Source of the DNA: Candidatus Thiothrix anitrata
Lineage (GTDB): Bacteria; Pseudomonadota; Gammaproteobacteria; Thiotrichales; Thiotrichaceae
NCBI RefSeq assembly: GCF_017901155.1
Contig: NZ_CP072800.1
Location: forward strand, 833,283 to 897,282
Length of the DNA: 64,000 nt
Reading direction: 5' to 3'
Part shown: positions 22,025 through 31,508 of the stretch, piece by piece
Position numbering within the stretch: the stretch's first letter is position 1
Layout: each line of letters begins with the position of its first letter
The notes under the pieces: model-generated
What the model was told of the DNA's origin: nothing
Seen by the model: only the letters and a program-made list of their open reading frames with translations
Database searches by the model: none
Translations under genes and position numbers: made by a program

Positions 22025-25000
22025 GTGGCACTCATTTTCATCAGCCATTCCACCAAAGACAAGGCGGAAGCACTCCAGCTTATGCATTGGCTAGAAAGCC
22101 ACGGCTTTGAATCGCTATTCCTCGATTCTGATGCACGGCATGGCATTGCGGTGGGCAGTGAGTGGGAAAAAGTGCTGTACCGCGAAATCCAGCGTTCCCA
22201 CGCGCTGATTTGCCTACTGAGTGAGCACTGGCTGGCTTCGCAGTGGTGCGGGTTTGAATTCATGCAGGCGCGTGCCTTGGGCAAAACCATTTTCCCGCTG
22301 CGCATCCAACCCGGCTTGCAAACCACAGTGGCAGCCGACCTCCAGTACCTTGACCTGACAAAAGACCGCACTGATGCGCTGCAACGCCTGCACGCTCAGC
22401 TTACCGAAATGACCCTCACCCTTCAGCAACGCTTTGACTGGGACAAAACCCGCCCGCCGTTCCCCGGTATGCTGGCGTTTGAAGCGGAAGATGCCCCGGT
22501 ATTTTTCGGGCGCGACCACGAAACCAACCAGTTGCGCGAACGCCTTAATCAGCACCGTACTTTGGGCAATGCCAGTGTGCTGCTGATGCTGGCGGCTTCC
22601 GGTGCAGGCAAATCCTCACTGCTGAAAGCCGGGTTATTGCCGCGTTTGCGCCGCGATACCCGCCACTGGATCGTGCTGGAAGCCTTGCGCCCAGAACGCG
22701 AACCGCTGCGTAAACTGGCGCAAGTGCTGGCGACTGCCAACGGCACGCCGCAACAAGCCGCTGACCTCTACGCCCAGTTGCAGGGTGAACAGGCACTGCC
22801 CGCCCTGCGTGATTACCTTGAGCAATTGCGTACCCCGAATGCTCAATGGGATGCCACGGTGCTACTGAGCATTGACCAAGCCGAAGAACTGTTCACTACC
22901 GCCGAGCCGCAACAAACCCAAGCCCTGTTTCAACTGTTGCTGGCGGCACAACAGGCAAAACTACCGCTGCTGACCCTGATGGCAATGCGCAGCGACTATC
23001 TGGCAGCCTTGCAAGCCCAAGTGAGTGAAACTGGCGCACTGGAAACCAGCCTGTTCGCGCTTGACCCCTTGCCACTGGAACGGGTTAGCGACCTGATCCG
23101 TGGTCCGGCGGGAGTGGTGGGGTTGACGGTTGAAGACGGTTTGGTGACTGCCGCCACCCACGATGCGGCTACCGCTGACGCATTGCCGCTGTTGGCGTTT
23201 GCCTTGCGTGAACTGTACGAACGCTTCGGCGCGGATGGCGACCTGACGCTGGACGAATACCACCGCCTCGGTTCTGAGCGCCTCAACCCGCTGGAAAATG
23301 CCGTGCAGCACAAAGCCAGTGCAGCCATTCAGCCCGACCGCTTGGGGGAGGCAGCACAGCAAGCCTTGCGTGATGCCTTCATTCCGCATCTAGTACGGGT
23401 CAATGACGCGGGCGACTACGTGCGCCAAGCGGCGGATTGGCAAGCCCTGCCTGCCGCTGCTCACCCGCTGCTCGACAAACTCACCAATGCTCGCCTGCTG
23501 GTGCAACGTAGTGCCAACGGCATCAAGCGGGTGGAAGTGGCGCACGAAGCCCTGTTACGCCACTGGCAATTACTCAACGGCTGGCTGCGCGAAGAACACG
23601 ACTTCCTGCTCGGCAAACAACAACTCGAACACAGCCTACGCGAATGGCAACGTCTGCCCGACGCGCACAAAGACAAGGGGCTGTTGCAGGGCATTGCGCT
23701 GGAACGGGCGCGGGAATGGCTGTTTGCCAACCGCTCCGGTTTGAGTGCAGACGAACGCGCCTACATCCAGCACAGCCACCAAGCCGAAGAGCGGCGACGC
23801 AAGGGGCAACGCAACCGCCTGATTGGTTTCATCGCCACCCTGAGCGTGGTTGCCGCCATTGCGGTGTGGCAACAACAAAAAACCGCCCAAGCCCTCAACG
23901 AAGCCAATACCCTGATCAAGTTCATCAACTACGACCTGCGCGACAAGCTCGAACCCATCGGGCGGCTCGACATCATGCAGGACATCCAGTCACGGGTAAC
24001 GGCTTATTACAACAACCTCGGCGATAGCGTCCAAGGCGATGATCTAGAACGCCAACGTGCCACCAACCTGTTACAACAAGCCGACACACTGGCAGCCCAA
24101 GGCAAACTACCGGAAGCCGAAAAACTGTACCGCGAAGCCCTCCAATCCGACCAGCAACGTGCCGACAACGACCCCAACAATACCGACTGGCAACGCGACC
24201 TCTCCGTCAGCCTGGAAAAGATCGGCGACATCCTCACAGCGCAGGGCAAGCTCGACGACGCCAAAGCCGTGTTTGAGAAAAGCATGAACATCCGCCAAAC
24301 GCTCGCCGACAACGACCCCAGCAATGCCGGATGGCAACGCGACCTCTCCGTCAGCCTTAACAAGATCGGCGACATCCTCACAGCGCAGGGCCAGCTCGAC
24401 GACGCCAAAGCCGTGTTTGAGAAAAGCCAACGTATTTTCCAAACGCTGGCGGACAACGACCCCAGCAATGCCGGATGGCAACGCGACCTCTCCGTCAGCC
24501 TAGAAAAGATCGGCAACATCCTCACCACGCAGGGCAAGCTCGACGACGCCAAAGCCGTGTTTCAGAAAAGCATGAACATCCGCCAAACGCTGGCGGACAA
24601 CGACCCCAGCAATGCCGGATGGCAACGCGACCTCTCCGTCAGCCTAGAAAAGATCGGCAACATCCTCACCACGCAGGGCAAGCTCGACGACGCCAAAGCC
24701 GTGTTTCAGAAAAGCATGAACATCCGCCAAACGCTCGCCGACAACGACCCCAGCAATGCCGGATGGCAACGCGACCTCTCCATCAGCCTTAACAAGATCG
24801 GCGACATCCTCACAGCGCAGGGCCAGCTCGACGACGCCAAAGCCGTGTTTCAGAAAAGCATGAACATCCGCCAAACGCTGGCGGACAACGACCCCAGCAA
24901 TGCCGAATGGCAACGCGACCTCTCCATCAGCCTTAACAAGATCGGCGACATCCTCACAGCGCAGGGCAAGCTCGACGACGCCAAAGCCGTGTTTGAGAAA

Positions 25001-25678
25001 AGTCTGACTATCGACCAAACGCTGGCGGACAACGACCCCAGCAATGCCGGATGGCAACGCGACCTCTCCGTCAGCCTAGAAAAGATCGGCGACATCCTCC
25101 AAGCGCAGGGCAAGCTCGACGACGCCAAAGCCGTGTTTCAGAAAAGCATGAACATCCGCCAAACGCTGGCGGACAACGACCCCAGCAATGCCGGATGGCA
25201 ACGCGACCTCTCCGTCAGCCTTAACAAGATCGGCAACATCCTCACAGCGCAGGGCAAGCTCGACGACGCCAAAGCCGTGTTTCAGAAAAGCATGAACATC
25301 CGCCAAACGCTGGCGGACAACGACCCCAGCAATGCCGGATGGCAACGCGACCTCTCCGTCAGCCTTAACAAGATCGGCGATATCCTCCAAGCGCAGGGCA
25401 AGCTCGACGACGCCAAAGCCGTGTTTCAGAAAAGCATGAACATCCGCCAAACGCTGGCGGACAACGACCCCAGCAATGCCGGATGGCAATTTGATTTATT
25501 CGTTTCACATCAGAGATTGATGTTGATAGCACTTGAACAAGGCGACAAGGGACAGGCACGGCAACACATAAAGGCTTCACTAGCGATCTTGGAGCCACTG
25601 GAAAAAGCAGGATTGTTGAACGCATCCCAGCAAAAATGGCCGGAGGATATGAGAAAGCGGTTAAAGGAACTGGAGTAA
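22025..25678 (+). CDS. TIR-STAND NTPase-TPR repeat protein
   Basis: About 1217 residues. TIR domain (1-140): ALIFISHSTKDKAEAL at its start and SQWCGFEFMQA with the likely NADase glutamate. STAND NTPase (about 165-560): PFFGRDHE-like entry (VFFGRDHETNQL), Walker A AASGAGKSSLLKAG (about 192), Walker B LLSIDQAEEL (about 282), and the nSTAND1 end region VEVAHEALLRHWQLLNGWL. A membrane segment follows (FIATLSVVAAIAVW, about 601-616), then nine 48-residue TPR-like repeats and one degenerate unit. Such proteins resemble STAND immune sensors in which a repeat region senses and TIR destroys NAD+; the trigger here is unknown. GTG 22025 with AAGGG 7 bases upstream is the better start; an in-frame TTG at 22019 is too close to it. 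Confidence 0.88.
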   Translation: MALIFISHSTKDKAEALQLMHWLESHGFESLFLDSDARHGIAVGSEWEKVLYREIQRSHALICLLSEHWLASQWCGFEFMQARALGKTIFPLRIQPGLQTTVAADLQYLDLTKDRTDALQRLHAQLTEMTLTLQQRFDWDKTRPPFPGMLAFEAEDAPVFFGRDHETNQLRERLNQHRTLGNASVLLMLAASGAGKSSLLKAGLLPRLRRDTRHWIVLEALRPEREPLRKLAQVLATANGTPQQAADLYAQLQGEQALPALRDYLEQLRTPNAQWDATVLLSIDQAEELFTTAEPQQTQALFQLLLAAQQAKLPLLTLMAMRSDYLAALQAQVSETGALETSLFALDPLPLERVSDLIRGPAGVVGLTVEDGLVTAATHDAATADALPLLAFALRELYERFGADGDLTLDEYHRLGSERLNPLENAVQHKASAAIQPDRLGEAAQQALRDAFIPHLVRVNDAGDYVRQAADWQALPAAAHPLLDKLTNARLLVQRSANGIKRVEVAHEALLRHWQLLNGWLREEHDFLLGKQQLEHSLREWQRLPDAHKDKGLLQGIALERAREWLFANRSGLSADERAYIQHSHQAEERRRKGQRNRLIGFIATLSVVAAIAVWQQQKTAQALNEANTLIKFINYDLRDKLEPIGRLDIMQDIQSRVTAYYNNLGDSVQGDDLERQRATNLLQQADTLAAQGKLPEAEKLYREALQSDQQRADNDPNNTDWQRDLSVSLEKIGDILTAQGKLDDAKAVFEKSMNIRQTLADNDPSNAGWQRDLSVSLNKIGDILTAQGQLDDAKAVFEKSQRIFQTLADNDPSNAGWQRDLSVSLEKIGNILTTQGKLDDAKAVFQKSMNIRQTLADNDPSNAGWQRDLSVSLEKIGNILTTQGKLDDAKAVFQKSMNIRQTLADNDPSNAGWQRDLSISLNKIGDILTAQGQLDDAKAVFQKSMNIRQTLADNDPSNAEWQRDLSISLNKIGDILTAQGKLDDAKAVFEKSLTIDQTLADNDPSNAGWQRDLSVSLEKIGDILQAQGKLDDAKAVFQKSMNIRQTLADNDPSNAGWQRDLSVSLNKIGNILTAQGKLDDAKAVFQKSMNIRQTLADNDPSNAGWQRDLSVSLNKIGDILQAQGKLDDAKAVFQKSMNIRQTLADNDPSNAGWQFDLFVSHQRLMLIALEQGDKGQARQHIKASLAILEPLEKAGLLNASQQKWPEDMRKRLKELE
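24191..25486 (+). repeat. Nine tandem 144-bp coding repeats
   Basis: Each 48-codon unit begins QRDLS(V/I)SL and ends NDPSNAGW. Units differ mainly at Asn/Glu-Lys-Ile, Gly-Asp/Asn, Thr/Gln and Lys/Gln positions. The near identity at DNA level implies recent expansion or gene conversion, and copy number probably varies between strains. Confidence 0.95.
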
Positions 25679-25690
25679 TTGCCTGAACCC

Positions 25691-25743
25691 GGCTTCGACT
25701 CCGCTCAGCCAGCGCACGTGCCGTTGCCTGAGCGGGGTCGAAG
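25691..25743. repeat. REP-like palindrome after the TIR-STAND gene
   Basis: CTTCGACTCCGCTCAG (25693-25708) pairs with CTGAGCGGGGTCGAAG (25728-25743), 15 of 16 positions, around a 19-base loop. It lies between two convergent genes and may also act as a terminator or mRNA end. Confidence 0.85.
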
Positions 25744-25753
25744 GTAACATCGC

Positions 25754-26599
25754 CTAACCCAACCGCTCCACCAACCCCTGAAAATACCCCTGCGACCATA
25801 TTTCCAACCGTTCCGGTTGCTTGATAAAACGGGCGACATCTTGCTTGGCTTGCTGAAAATCGACCTGCTCAACCCGTTGCCGCAGCAGTTCCCGCACCTT
25901 TTCCACACTCACGCTGTCCCGCCCCACAAGCTGCCCGCTTTGCTGGGCGCGTTGCAAAAAGTGGCTCAGGTGAACCCGATGCCCATGCCGCACATACCAT
26001 TCAAAATCATACCAGTCGCGCCCCTTCACCCGATCTTGCCACCGCCGATACAGCAGGGCGTGCAGTTTGCCCGCGAACAGATCGCCAATCTGGAAACATT
26101 TCACGTAAAACGAAAACGGCAGCAACAGCAGCTTTTCTTCCGTGCCAAACCCCAACGGCGGCTGGGTATCGACCTCAAACTTGATCTTGATCGGGAGCGG
26201 CGGCGACCAACTTTGGGCGTATTCCCCCTGAATCTGCAACAGGTGGATGGCCGTATTGCTTTTCAGAAACGCCGACTCGACCGCCGTCTGCCGGATTTTC
26301 TGTTTAGCAGAAACCTCGACCTGAATCCCCAGCGCATGGAATTCCTTGCGGATGGCGGCAAAATACGGCTCCAACGAAAAATCCGCGTCGGCTTGCAGCA
26401 GCGAAAAATCCAAGTCTTCCGAAAAGCGGTCAAGCTGATAGAAAATCCGCAACGCTGTACCACCGTAAAAGGCCGCTTTCTGGAAGAAACCACCGCGATA
26501 CAGCCCCGCTAGCGCAATTTCCTGCATAACTTCGCGCAACGCCTGATAGTGTGATTCCGCGTCAGTAATCGGGTAACGCTGGAGCATGGCTTCAATCAT
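25754..26599 (-). CDS. abiEii: AbiEii-type nucleotidyltransferase toxin
   Basis: 281 residues. The nucleotidyltransferase signature is FYGGTALRIFYQLDRFSEDLDFSLL (about 43-67), with GG-T and D-L-D metal ligands. KIKFEVDT follows with the third acidic residue, and then VKCFQIGDLFAGKLHALLYR, the AbiEii helical part. In type IV AbiE systems the toxin transfers nucleotides (to tRNA in the studied MenT relatives) and causes abortive phage infection or stasis. Its start overlaps the antitoxin gene by 8 bases, the antitoxin being first. Length and motifs are complete, so it looks active. Confidence 0.88.
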   Translation of the reverse strand: MIEAMLQRYPITDAESHYQALREVMQEIALAGLYRGGFFQKAAFYGGTALRIFYQLDRFSEDLDFSLLQADADFSLEPYFAAIRKEFHALGIQVEVSAKQKIRQTAVESAFLKSNTAIHLLQIQGEYAQSWSPPLPIKIKFEVDTQPPLGFGTEEKLLLLPFSFYVKCFQIGDLFAGKLHALLYRRWQDRVKGRDWYDFEWYVRHGHRVHLSHFLQRAQQSGQLVGRDSVSVEKVRELLRQRVEQVDFQQAKQDVARFIKQPERLEIWSQGYFQGLVERLG

Positions 26600-27227
26600 G
26601 TTGCAATGCCTCCACTAATTGGCACAGATGCGCCAACATCGCCGTTTTGTAACCACTATGGGCGCAGGCGTGTAAACGGACGGCATCAAGACTGTGCAAA
26701 TCGCTTTCCTCCAAGCGCAAATTTTCCAGCAGGTAGCCTTGCATGGCACTGACCGACTGAATCCGCAATCCGGGGGTAGCCACCAGCACATCACACAGGG
26801 CTTTTTCCGGGGTAGCCGCCATGAACGCCACATCCCCTTCCTGCACGAAGGTCAAACCAGTGGCGTAATAGCGTGCCGGAATGGCGGCATAACTGAACCT
26901 GCCCAACGCAGTACTGACATGGCGGGAACGTTCCAGACACATGGAGGTGATTTCTTCCACTCGTTCGGTCATCCAGCCGTAATACGCCAGCATCCACTCG
27001 CGGGAAACGTAGCTGGGGCCATGCAAGTGATTGGCAGCCAAGCCGCGAGACACCGACCAAGCCGCCTTGCCGCCCAAGGTATACAAGCCTTTTTTCAGCG
27101 GCAGCAGCTCGGCTTTCGCCAGCATGTCACTGATTTTATCGTTCGGGCGAGCGTAATCCTTCAACAGGGCGGTGAGGGTTGAATGATTGAAAATATGGCT
27201 TTGCAAGGGAAGGTGGATACTGTTCAT
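26592..27227 (-). CDS. abiEi: AbiEi-family antitoxin
   Basis: 211 residues from ATG 27227. The N-terminal winged helix (about 13-50: LTALLKDYARPNDKISDMLAKAELLPLKKGLYTL) is the DNA-binding antitoxin domain. The C-terminal part (SYVSREWMLAYYGWMTERVE, FVQEGDVAFMAATPEKALCDVLV) is the AbiEi dimer/antitoxin region. AbiEi represses its own promoter by binding inverted repeats. A TTG at 27245 would add six residues, but it precedes the promoter -10 box TATAAT (27234-27239), so it is not a start. The ATG follows the -10 box by 7 bases, so the transcript may be leaderless. Confidence 0.87.
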   Translation of the reverse strand: MNSIHLPLQSHIFNHSTLTALLKDYARPNDKISDMLAKAELLPLKKGLYTLGGKAAWSVSRGLAANHLHGPSYVSREWMLAYYGWMTERVEEITSMCLERSRHVSTALGRFSYAAIPARYYATGLTFVQEGDVAFMAATPEKALCDVLVATPGLRIQSVSAMQGYLLENLRLEESDLHSLDAVRLHACAHSGYKTAMLAHLCQLVEALQHD

Positions 27228-27233
27228 GAGGGT

Positions 27234-27274
27234 AATTATAGGCAAATTTGACAGGATAGTCGGATATTTTCCGA
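27234..27274 (-). promoter_or_regulatory. abiE promoter -10 and inverted repeat
   Basis: TATAAT on the minus strand at 27239-27234, with the palindrome TCGGATATTTTCCGA (27260-27274) just upstream in the -35 area. This is the position expected for AbiEi autorepression. The -35 match is poor. Confidence 0.55.
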
Positions 27275-27388
27275 TTATAGATACAAATTTAACTCAACTC
27301 TAATATTTTCCCCATTCTCAACCATCCCCATACCTAGTATCCTGCACGCCTTGAGACACCGCGTCATCTCCACACCAGCAGGAACACC

Positions 27389-29287
27389 ATGACCGATAAG
27401 CTTTGGAATCTTGATACCGCACGCCGCTTGTACAGCATTGCGCATTGGGGCGATGGTTATTTCGACATTAACACCGCTGGCAATGTTGCCATGTGCGTAC
27501 CCGGCAACCCTTCGCAGCAAGTGGATTTGCACGCTTTAGCAATGCGCGTCCACAACGAAGAAGGGATGCGTTTTCCATTGCTGGTACGCTTTGTCAATGT
27601 GTTACACGATCGGGTGCAACGCTTGCAGGCGGCGTTTAACCAAGCGATTGCCGATTGTGGGCAGCACAGCCATTACACCGCGATTTACCCGATCAAGGTG
27701 AATCAGCAACGTAGCGTGGTACAGGAAATCGTCAAAGGCGGCGGTGAACAAGTTGGTTTGGAAGCCGGTAGTAAGCCCGAACTCATGGCGGTATTAGGTT
27801 CAGCTCCGGCAGGTAGCACGATTATCTGCAACGGCTATAAAGACCGCGAATATTTGCGCCTCGCCCTGATTGGGCGGCAGATGGGACATCGCATTTACAT
27901 TGTGATTGAAAAACCGTCGGAATTGCCGGAAACCCTAGAAGAAGCCGCCAAACTTGGCATCGAACCGCTGCTGGGAATTCGGGTGCGCTTGTATTCGCTC
28001 GGTAAAGGCAAATGGCAGAATACCGGTGGTGAAAAATCCAAATTTGGGCTTTCCGCCGCGCAAGCCCTACACATGATCGAGCATTTGCAAACGGCGGGTA
28101 AACTCGATTGCCTGCAATTGCTGCATTTTCACATGGGTTCGCAGATTGCCAATATTCAGGATATTCAGCGCGGAATGCGTGAAGCCAGCCGTTATTTCGC
28201 GGAATTGCACCGTTTGGGCGCGGCGATTCGCGTGGTCGATGTCGGCGGTGGTTTGGGCGTGGATTATGACGGTTCGCGTTCACGCAATGATTGCTCGATC
28301 AATTACAGCTTGCAGGAATACGCCAATACCATCGTGCGCAGCGTGCAGGATGTATGCGAGGAATATGAACTGCCATTCCCCGATTTCATCTCAGAATCCG
28401 GGCGCGGCTTAAGTGCGCACCACGCGGTGTTGATTACCAACGTGATTGATACCGACCCGGAACAGCCGGAAGCCGTACCGGTACTGCGTGAGCCGGATGA
28501 TGCTGACCCGATGATTTTGCACAATCTGTATCGTTTGTATCACAATCGTAAGCAATTACCGCCATCAGAAATTTACCATGATGCGGCGTATTGGCTGGAT
28601 GAAGCGCACGGGATGTATGCGCACGGCTCGATTGATTTGAATCAGCGGGCGAGGGCAGAGGAGTTCCACCGCGCGATTTGTTACCAATTATTGCGCAAGG
28701 CGGAATTATTTGACGCATTGGAGCCGGAAATTCAGGTCAGCCTTCGGGAAAAATTGGCAGATAAATATTTCTGCAATTTCTCGCTGTTCCAGTCGATGCC
28801 GGATGCTTGGGCGATTGAGCAAATCTTCCCGATTATGCCGTTGCACCGCTTACAGGAATCCCCTGATCGCCGGGTAACGCTGCAAGATTTAACCTGTGAT
28901 TCTGACGGTACGGTATCCAATTACGTGGAAAGCGGGCGGCTGGAAACCACCCTGGCATTGCATTCACTGCAAAAAGGCCAGCCGTATTTGCTGGGAATTT
29001 TCATGGTGGGTGCGTATCAGGAAATTCTGGGCGATTTGCACAATTTGTTCGGGGATACCGATTCGATCAATGTGGAACTGCTCAATGATGGCAGTTATCG
29101 CTTGTCAGAACCGGAGCGCGGCGACACCATTGATGAATTGTTGCGTTACGTGCATTTCGAGCCGAAGGATTTACTGGCACAATGCCGCCGTAAACTGGCA
29201 ACAGCCGTGAACGACAGCGACCGACAAAAAATGTTATTGCGCGAAATCGAAGCGGGTTTAATCGGTTATACTTACTTGGAAGATTAA
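27389..29287 (+). CDS. speA: Biosynthetic arginine decarboxylase
   Basis: 632 residues, normal for SpeA. It is a fold-III PLP enzyme that converts arginine to agmatine for putrescine synthesis. PLP lysine is in AIYPIKVNQQ (about 100), and the phosphate site is HFHMGSQIANI with VDVGGGLGVDYDG (about 248-292). The active-site acidic region is FISESGRGLSAHHAV. It ends GLIGYTYLED. AGGA stands before the ATG. The abiE promoter is divergent 115 bases upstream, and the AbiEi palindrome might affect both. A small membrane-protein gene follows after 22 bases. Confidence 0.97.
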   Translation: MTDKLWNLDTARRLYSIAHWGDGYFDINTAGNVAMCVPGNPSQQVDLHALAMRVHNEEGMRFPLLVRFVNVLHDRVQRLQAAFNQAIADCGQHSHYTAIYPIKVNQQRSVVQEIVKGGGEQVGLEAGSKPELMAVLGSAPAGSTIICNGYKDREYLRLALIGRQMGHRIYIVIEKPSELPETLEEAAKLGIEPLLGIRVRLYSLGKGKWQNTGGEKSKFGLSAAQALHMIEHLQTAGKLDCLQLLHFHMGSQIANIQDIQRGMREASRYFAELHRLGAAIRVVDVGGGLGVDYDGSRSRNDCSINYSLQEYANTIVRSVQDVCEEYELPFPDFISESGRGLSAHHAVLITNVIDTDPEQPEAVPVLREPDDADPMILHNLYRLYHNRKQLPPSEIYHDAAYWLDEAHGMYAHGSIDLNQRARAEEFHRAICYQLLRKAELFDALEPEIQVSLREKLADKYFCNFSLFQSMPDAWAIEQIFPIMPLHRLQESPDRRVTLQDLTCDSDGTVSNYVESGRLETTLALHSLQKGQPYLLGIFMVGAYQEILGDLHNLFGDTDSINVELLNDGSYRLSEPERGDTIDELLRYVHFEPKDLLAQCRRKLATAVNDSDRQKMLLREIEAGLIGYTYLED

Positions 29288-29309
29288 TCGCGGGCAACAC
29301 GAGGAAATT

Positions 29310-30043
29310 ATGGAATACGTACTGCTGGGTGCATTGTTGGTCGGGGTTTTATTATTTTGGCAGGCTGGTTAGCCGTGGTGATTAAAGGTTTCCAACGCCA
29401 CGCCGTTACCGGAGTCGTTGCCCTGATTCCCGTACTGAATGTTGTTACCCTGCCTTCGCTATGGCATCGAGTATCTGCGTGGGTAATCATTGGGTTTGTC
29501 GGTTTATTAATCGCGGTGGGTGCTTGGTTAGGTGGGGCACAAACCCAATTGCAGCAACATACCCAGCACTTACTTTCAACTGATGCTGAACCAGCACCAA
29601 CGCAAGCGGCAGAGATTCCCGTCACACCAGCACCAACTCAAACACCAGTTGCGCCTGCCACACCAGCCACCCCGACGCTCACCGTATCAATACCATTACA
29701 GCCCGCAGCACTAACACCCACACCAGTACCGGAAGCAGAAGTAGCGCAAACGCCGCAAACACCGGAGGCGGCTTCCATCACCGCAACTCAAGCGTTGCCG
29801 ACAAAAGCACTGTATCACATGGTTTTTGAGACATTACCGCTGAATAAACTGGGTGAACATCTCGGTGCTTACCTGCGAATTATTCAAAAAGATGGCAAAC
29901 GCCGTGAAGGTAAACTCCAAAACGTCACCAATACCGAAATTACGTTGGAAGAACGTGAAGCAGGTGAGATGAAAACTCAGACACTCAAGCTCAGCGATCT
30001 GCGCGAGGTTTCGGTTATGCGCAATCAACAAGACAAAGAGTAA
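29310..30043 (+). CDS. Membrane-anchored protein, apparent single-base frameshift near 29355
   Basis: ATG 29310 (GAGG five bases upstream) opens MEYVLLGALLVGVLLF, which stops at 29372. The continuation LAGWLAVVIKGFQRHAV is in the -1 frame from 29357 (TTG). Adding one T to the TTTT run at about 29354-29357 restores a single gene. The restored protein has two membrane segments (about 3-25, and SAWVIIGFVGLLIAVGAWLGG). A Pro/Thr/Ala-rich spacer rich in TPAP-type pairs follows. A C-terminal soluble domain has LGAYLRIIQKDGKRREGKLQNVTNTEITLEE, reminiscent of Sm/ribosome-maturation-like strands. The function is unknown. It is coupled to ycgL (TAATG). Confidence 0.65.
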
Positions 30044-30300
30044 TGACCACCATGCAATGCTACGTTTATCGCAGCCGCCGTAAACCGGGTTCTTTTTTAT
30101 TTCTGGCGGAACGGGACAATTTCAAACCCGTGCCACCCGCATTGCTGGATATTTTTGGTGTGCCTGAGTTTTCGTTTGAATTTGATGTCAGCGTAGACCG
30201 CACCCTGATGATAAAGGCGGACACGGCTGAAGTCCGCCGATTGATAACGGCTAATGGCTTTTTCCTGCAATTACCACCCTCCGAAGAACGCCCGTGTTAG
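30043..30300 (+). CDS. ycgL: YcgL-domain protein
   Basis: 85 residues (82 if ATG 30052 is used). It matches the gammaproteobacterial YcgL family: CYVYRSRRKPGSFLFLAERDNFKPVPPALLDIFGVPEFSFEFDV, then LMIKADTAEVRRLITANGFFLQLPP. The fold is a small alpha/beta domain of unknown function. The start overlaps the previous stop by one base, so it is translated with the upstream membrane-protein gene, downstream of speA. Confidence 0.88.
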   Translation: MTTMQCYVYRSRRKPGSFLFLAERDNFKPVPPALLDIFGVPEFSFEFDVSVDRTLMIKADTAEVRRLITANGFFLQLPPSEERPC

Positions 30301-30319
30301 GGGCGTGCTGCGAGAACGA

Positions 30320-31219
30320 TTAGTCCATTGCTAACACAATGCTGTTAAGTGTTCCCTTGCTGACGGTAAATGCACGGCTGCGTTGTTTACCATTAAGCGT
30401 GGCTACCGCCTCATAATGACCGGGCGGAACCACTAATGAAGCACTGTGACGCTCAGGGGAGGCAACTTCCCGCCGCCCTGATTGACCATCCAGCCGAAAC
30501 ACTTTCCAGCTCATGGGACGCATTGCTGGCGTATTACCAAGGGTTGCTAGCAAATTCACGCGCCCGGTAGGAATGTCCATGCGTGTTAAGGCACTCGCAC
30601 CATTTCCCACACGTACACGTACTAACTGCTGTGCATCACCAATGTGCGCCAATACATCGTACTCACCTTCCGGCACAATCGCTTGGAAGCGGGTGACACG
30701 CTCATGGGACAGAATTTTTTCGGGAGGAATACCTGCTTTAACCGCAAATACTTCCCACGCCGCCAACAAGCCACTTTCACCCTGTAAACGCCCAATGCGC
30801 GGGTTAAAAGTGGTTACCGCCAACTTGCCTTGCTGGACACTCACGCTAGTATTTTCGCGATAAGCCCCAATCGTTAGGGTAATCTGGTATTGACCATTAG
30901 GCAGGGTAAAACCCAGTTTCTGCCCGTACAAACGCGTGTTTACGGCATTGCCTGAGGCATGAATATCCCAAGCAATCTCGGTATCGGTCAACGCCAAGCC
31001 ACTAGGCAGGCTGACATTTAATGCCAAGTTTTGCTCAGTCATTGGTGAAGGGTAGGTGGCTGCGGTGGGAGCAATACCCTTAATAGCCACATGAGGAGCT
31101 GTTTCAACACGCCGGAACATACCACCGGGAGCAACAGCTACCGCCGTTACGCTGAATGTAATTAATACCACGAGTAACACTAGGCGCAACGCACCTGCTG
31201 AAAACCATTGATTATTCAT
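30320..31219 (-). CDS. Exported protein with repeated beta-sandwich modules, function unknown
   Basis: 299 residues. A membrane/signal segment (LRLVLLVVLITFSVTAVAVAPG, about 11-32) is followed by three or more similar beta modules that share a pattern. The pattern is an uncleaved tail of the type (L)PNGQYQITLTIGAYRE, PEGEYDVLAHIGDAQQLV, PPGHYEAVATLNGKQRS, each preceded by a WxVF-type strand (WEVFAVKAG, WKVFRLDGQ). This resembles carboxypeptidase-regulatory-like domains. I do not know the family name. It stands alone and is convergent with ycgL. Confidence 0.7.
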   Translation of the reverse strand: MNNQWFSAGALRLVLLVVLITFSVTAVAVAPGGMFRRVETAPHVAIKGIAPTAATYPSPMTEQNLALNVSLPSGLALTDTEIAWDIHASGNAVNTRLYGQKLGFTLPNGQYQITLTIGAYRENTSVSVQQGKLAVTTFNPRIGRLQGESGLLAAWEVFAVKAGIPPEKILSHERVTRFQAIVPEGEYDVLAHIGDAQQLVRVRVGNGASALTRMDIPTGRVNLLATLGNTPAMRPMSWKVFRLDGQSGRREVASPERHSASLVVPPGHYEAVATLNGKQRSRAFTVSKGTLNSIVLAMD

Positions 31220-31508
31220 GGAAGCCTTCCTTGCTCAGCATGTTATAGGGGCTGATTCCCGTTCCCCTGTTTGTGGATGCATTGGAGATGCCCGAAGACC
31301 TTCGGACGAATTATTATTTTGCCCTTTCATAGACTTTATACCGCGTTCTGACACAAGCCCAATGGAATGATATTATCGCGGTGATAACAAGGGTTAACCG
31401 ACTAACTCAACGGTTAGCACGCTAAGCGGACGGATACTAAGGGGACTAACGTGCTGCTCTGTCAGAAGTTGACAGAACCAAACCAACAGGACGCAACCAA
31501 CCGTTAAA

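Noticed and set aside
24191-25486. Tandem repeats as a CRISPR array
   Set aside because: Units are 144 bp, contiguous, in frame and code for TPR-like residues; there are no spacers.
24007-25489. Minus-strand frames with MPSGIAGVVV-type repeats
   Set aside because: They are the antisense reading of the TPR repeats.
31220-31508. A gene or RNA in the gap before the 31509 gene
   Set aside because: No frame with a ribosome site and no stable fold stood out; it is probably promoter sequence.
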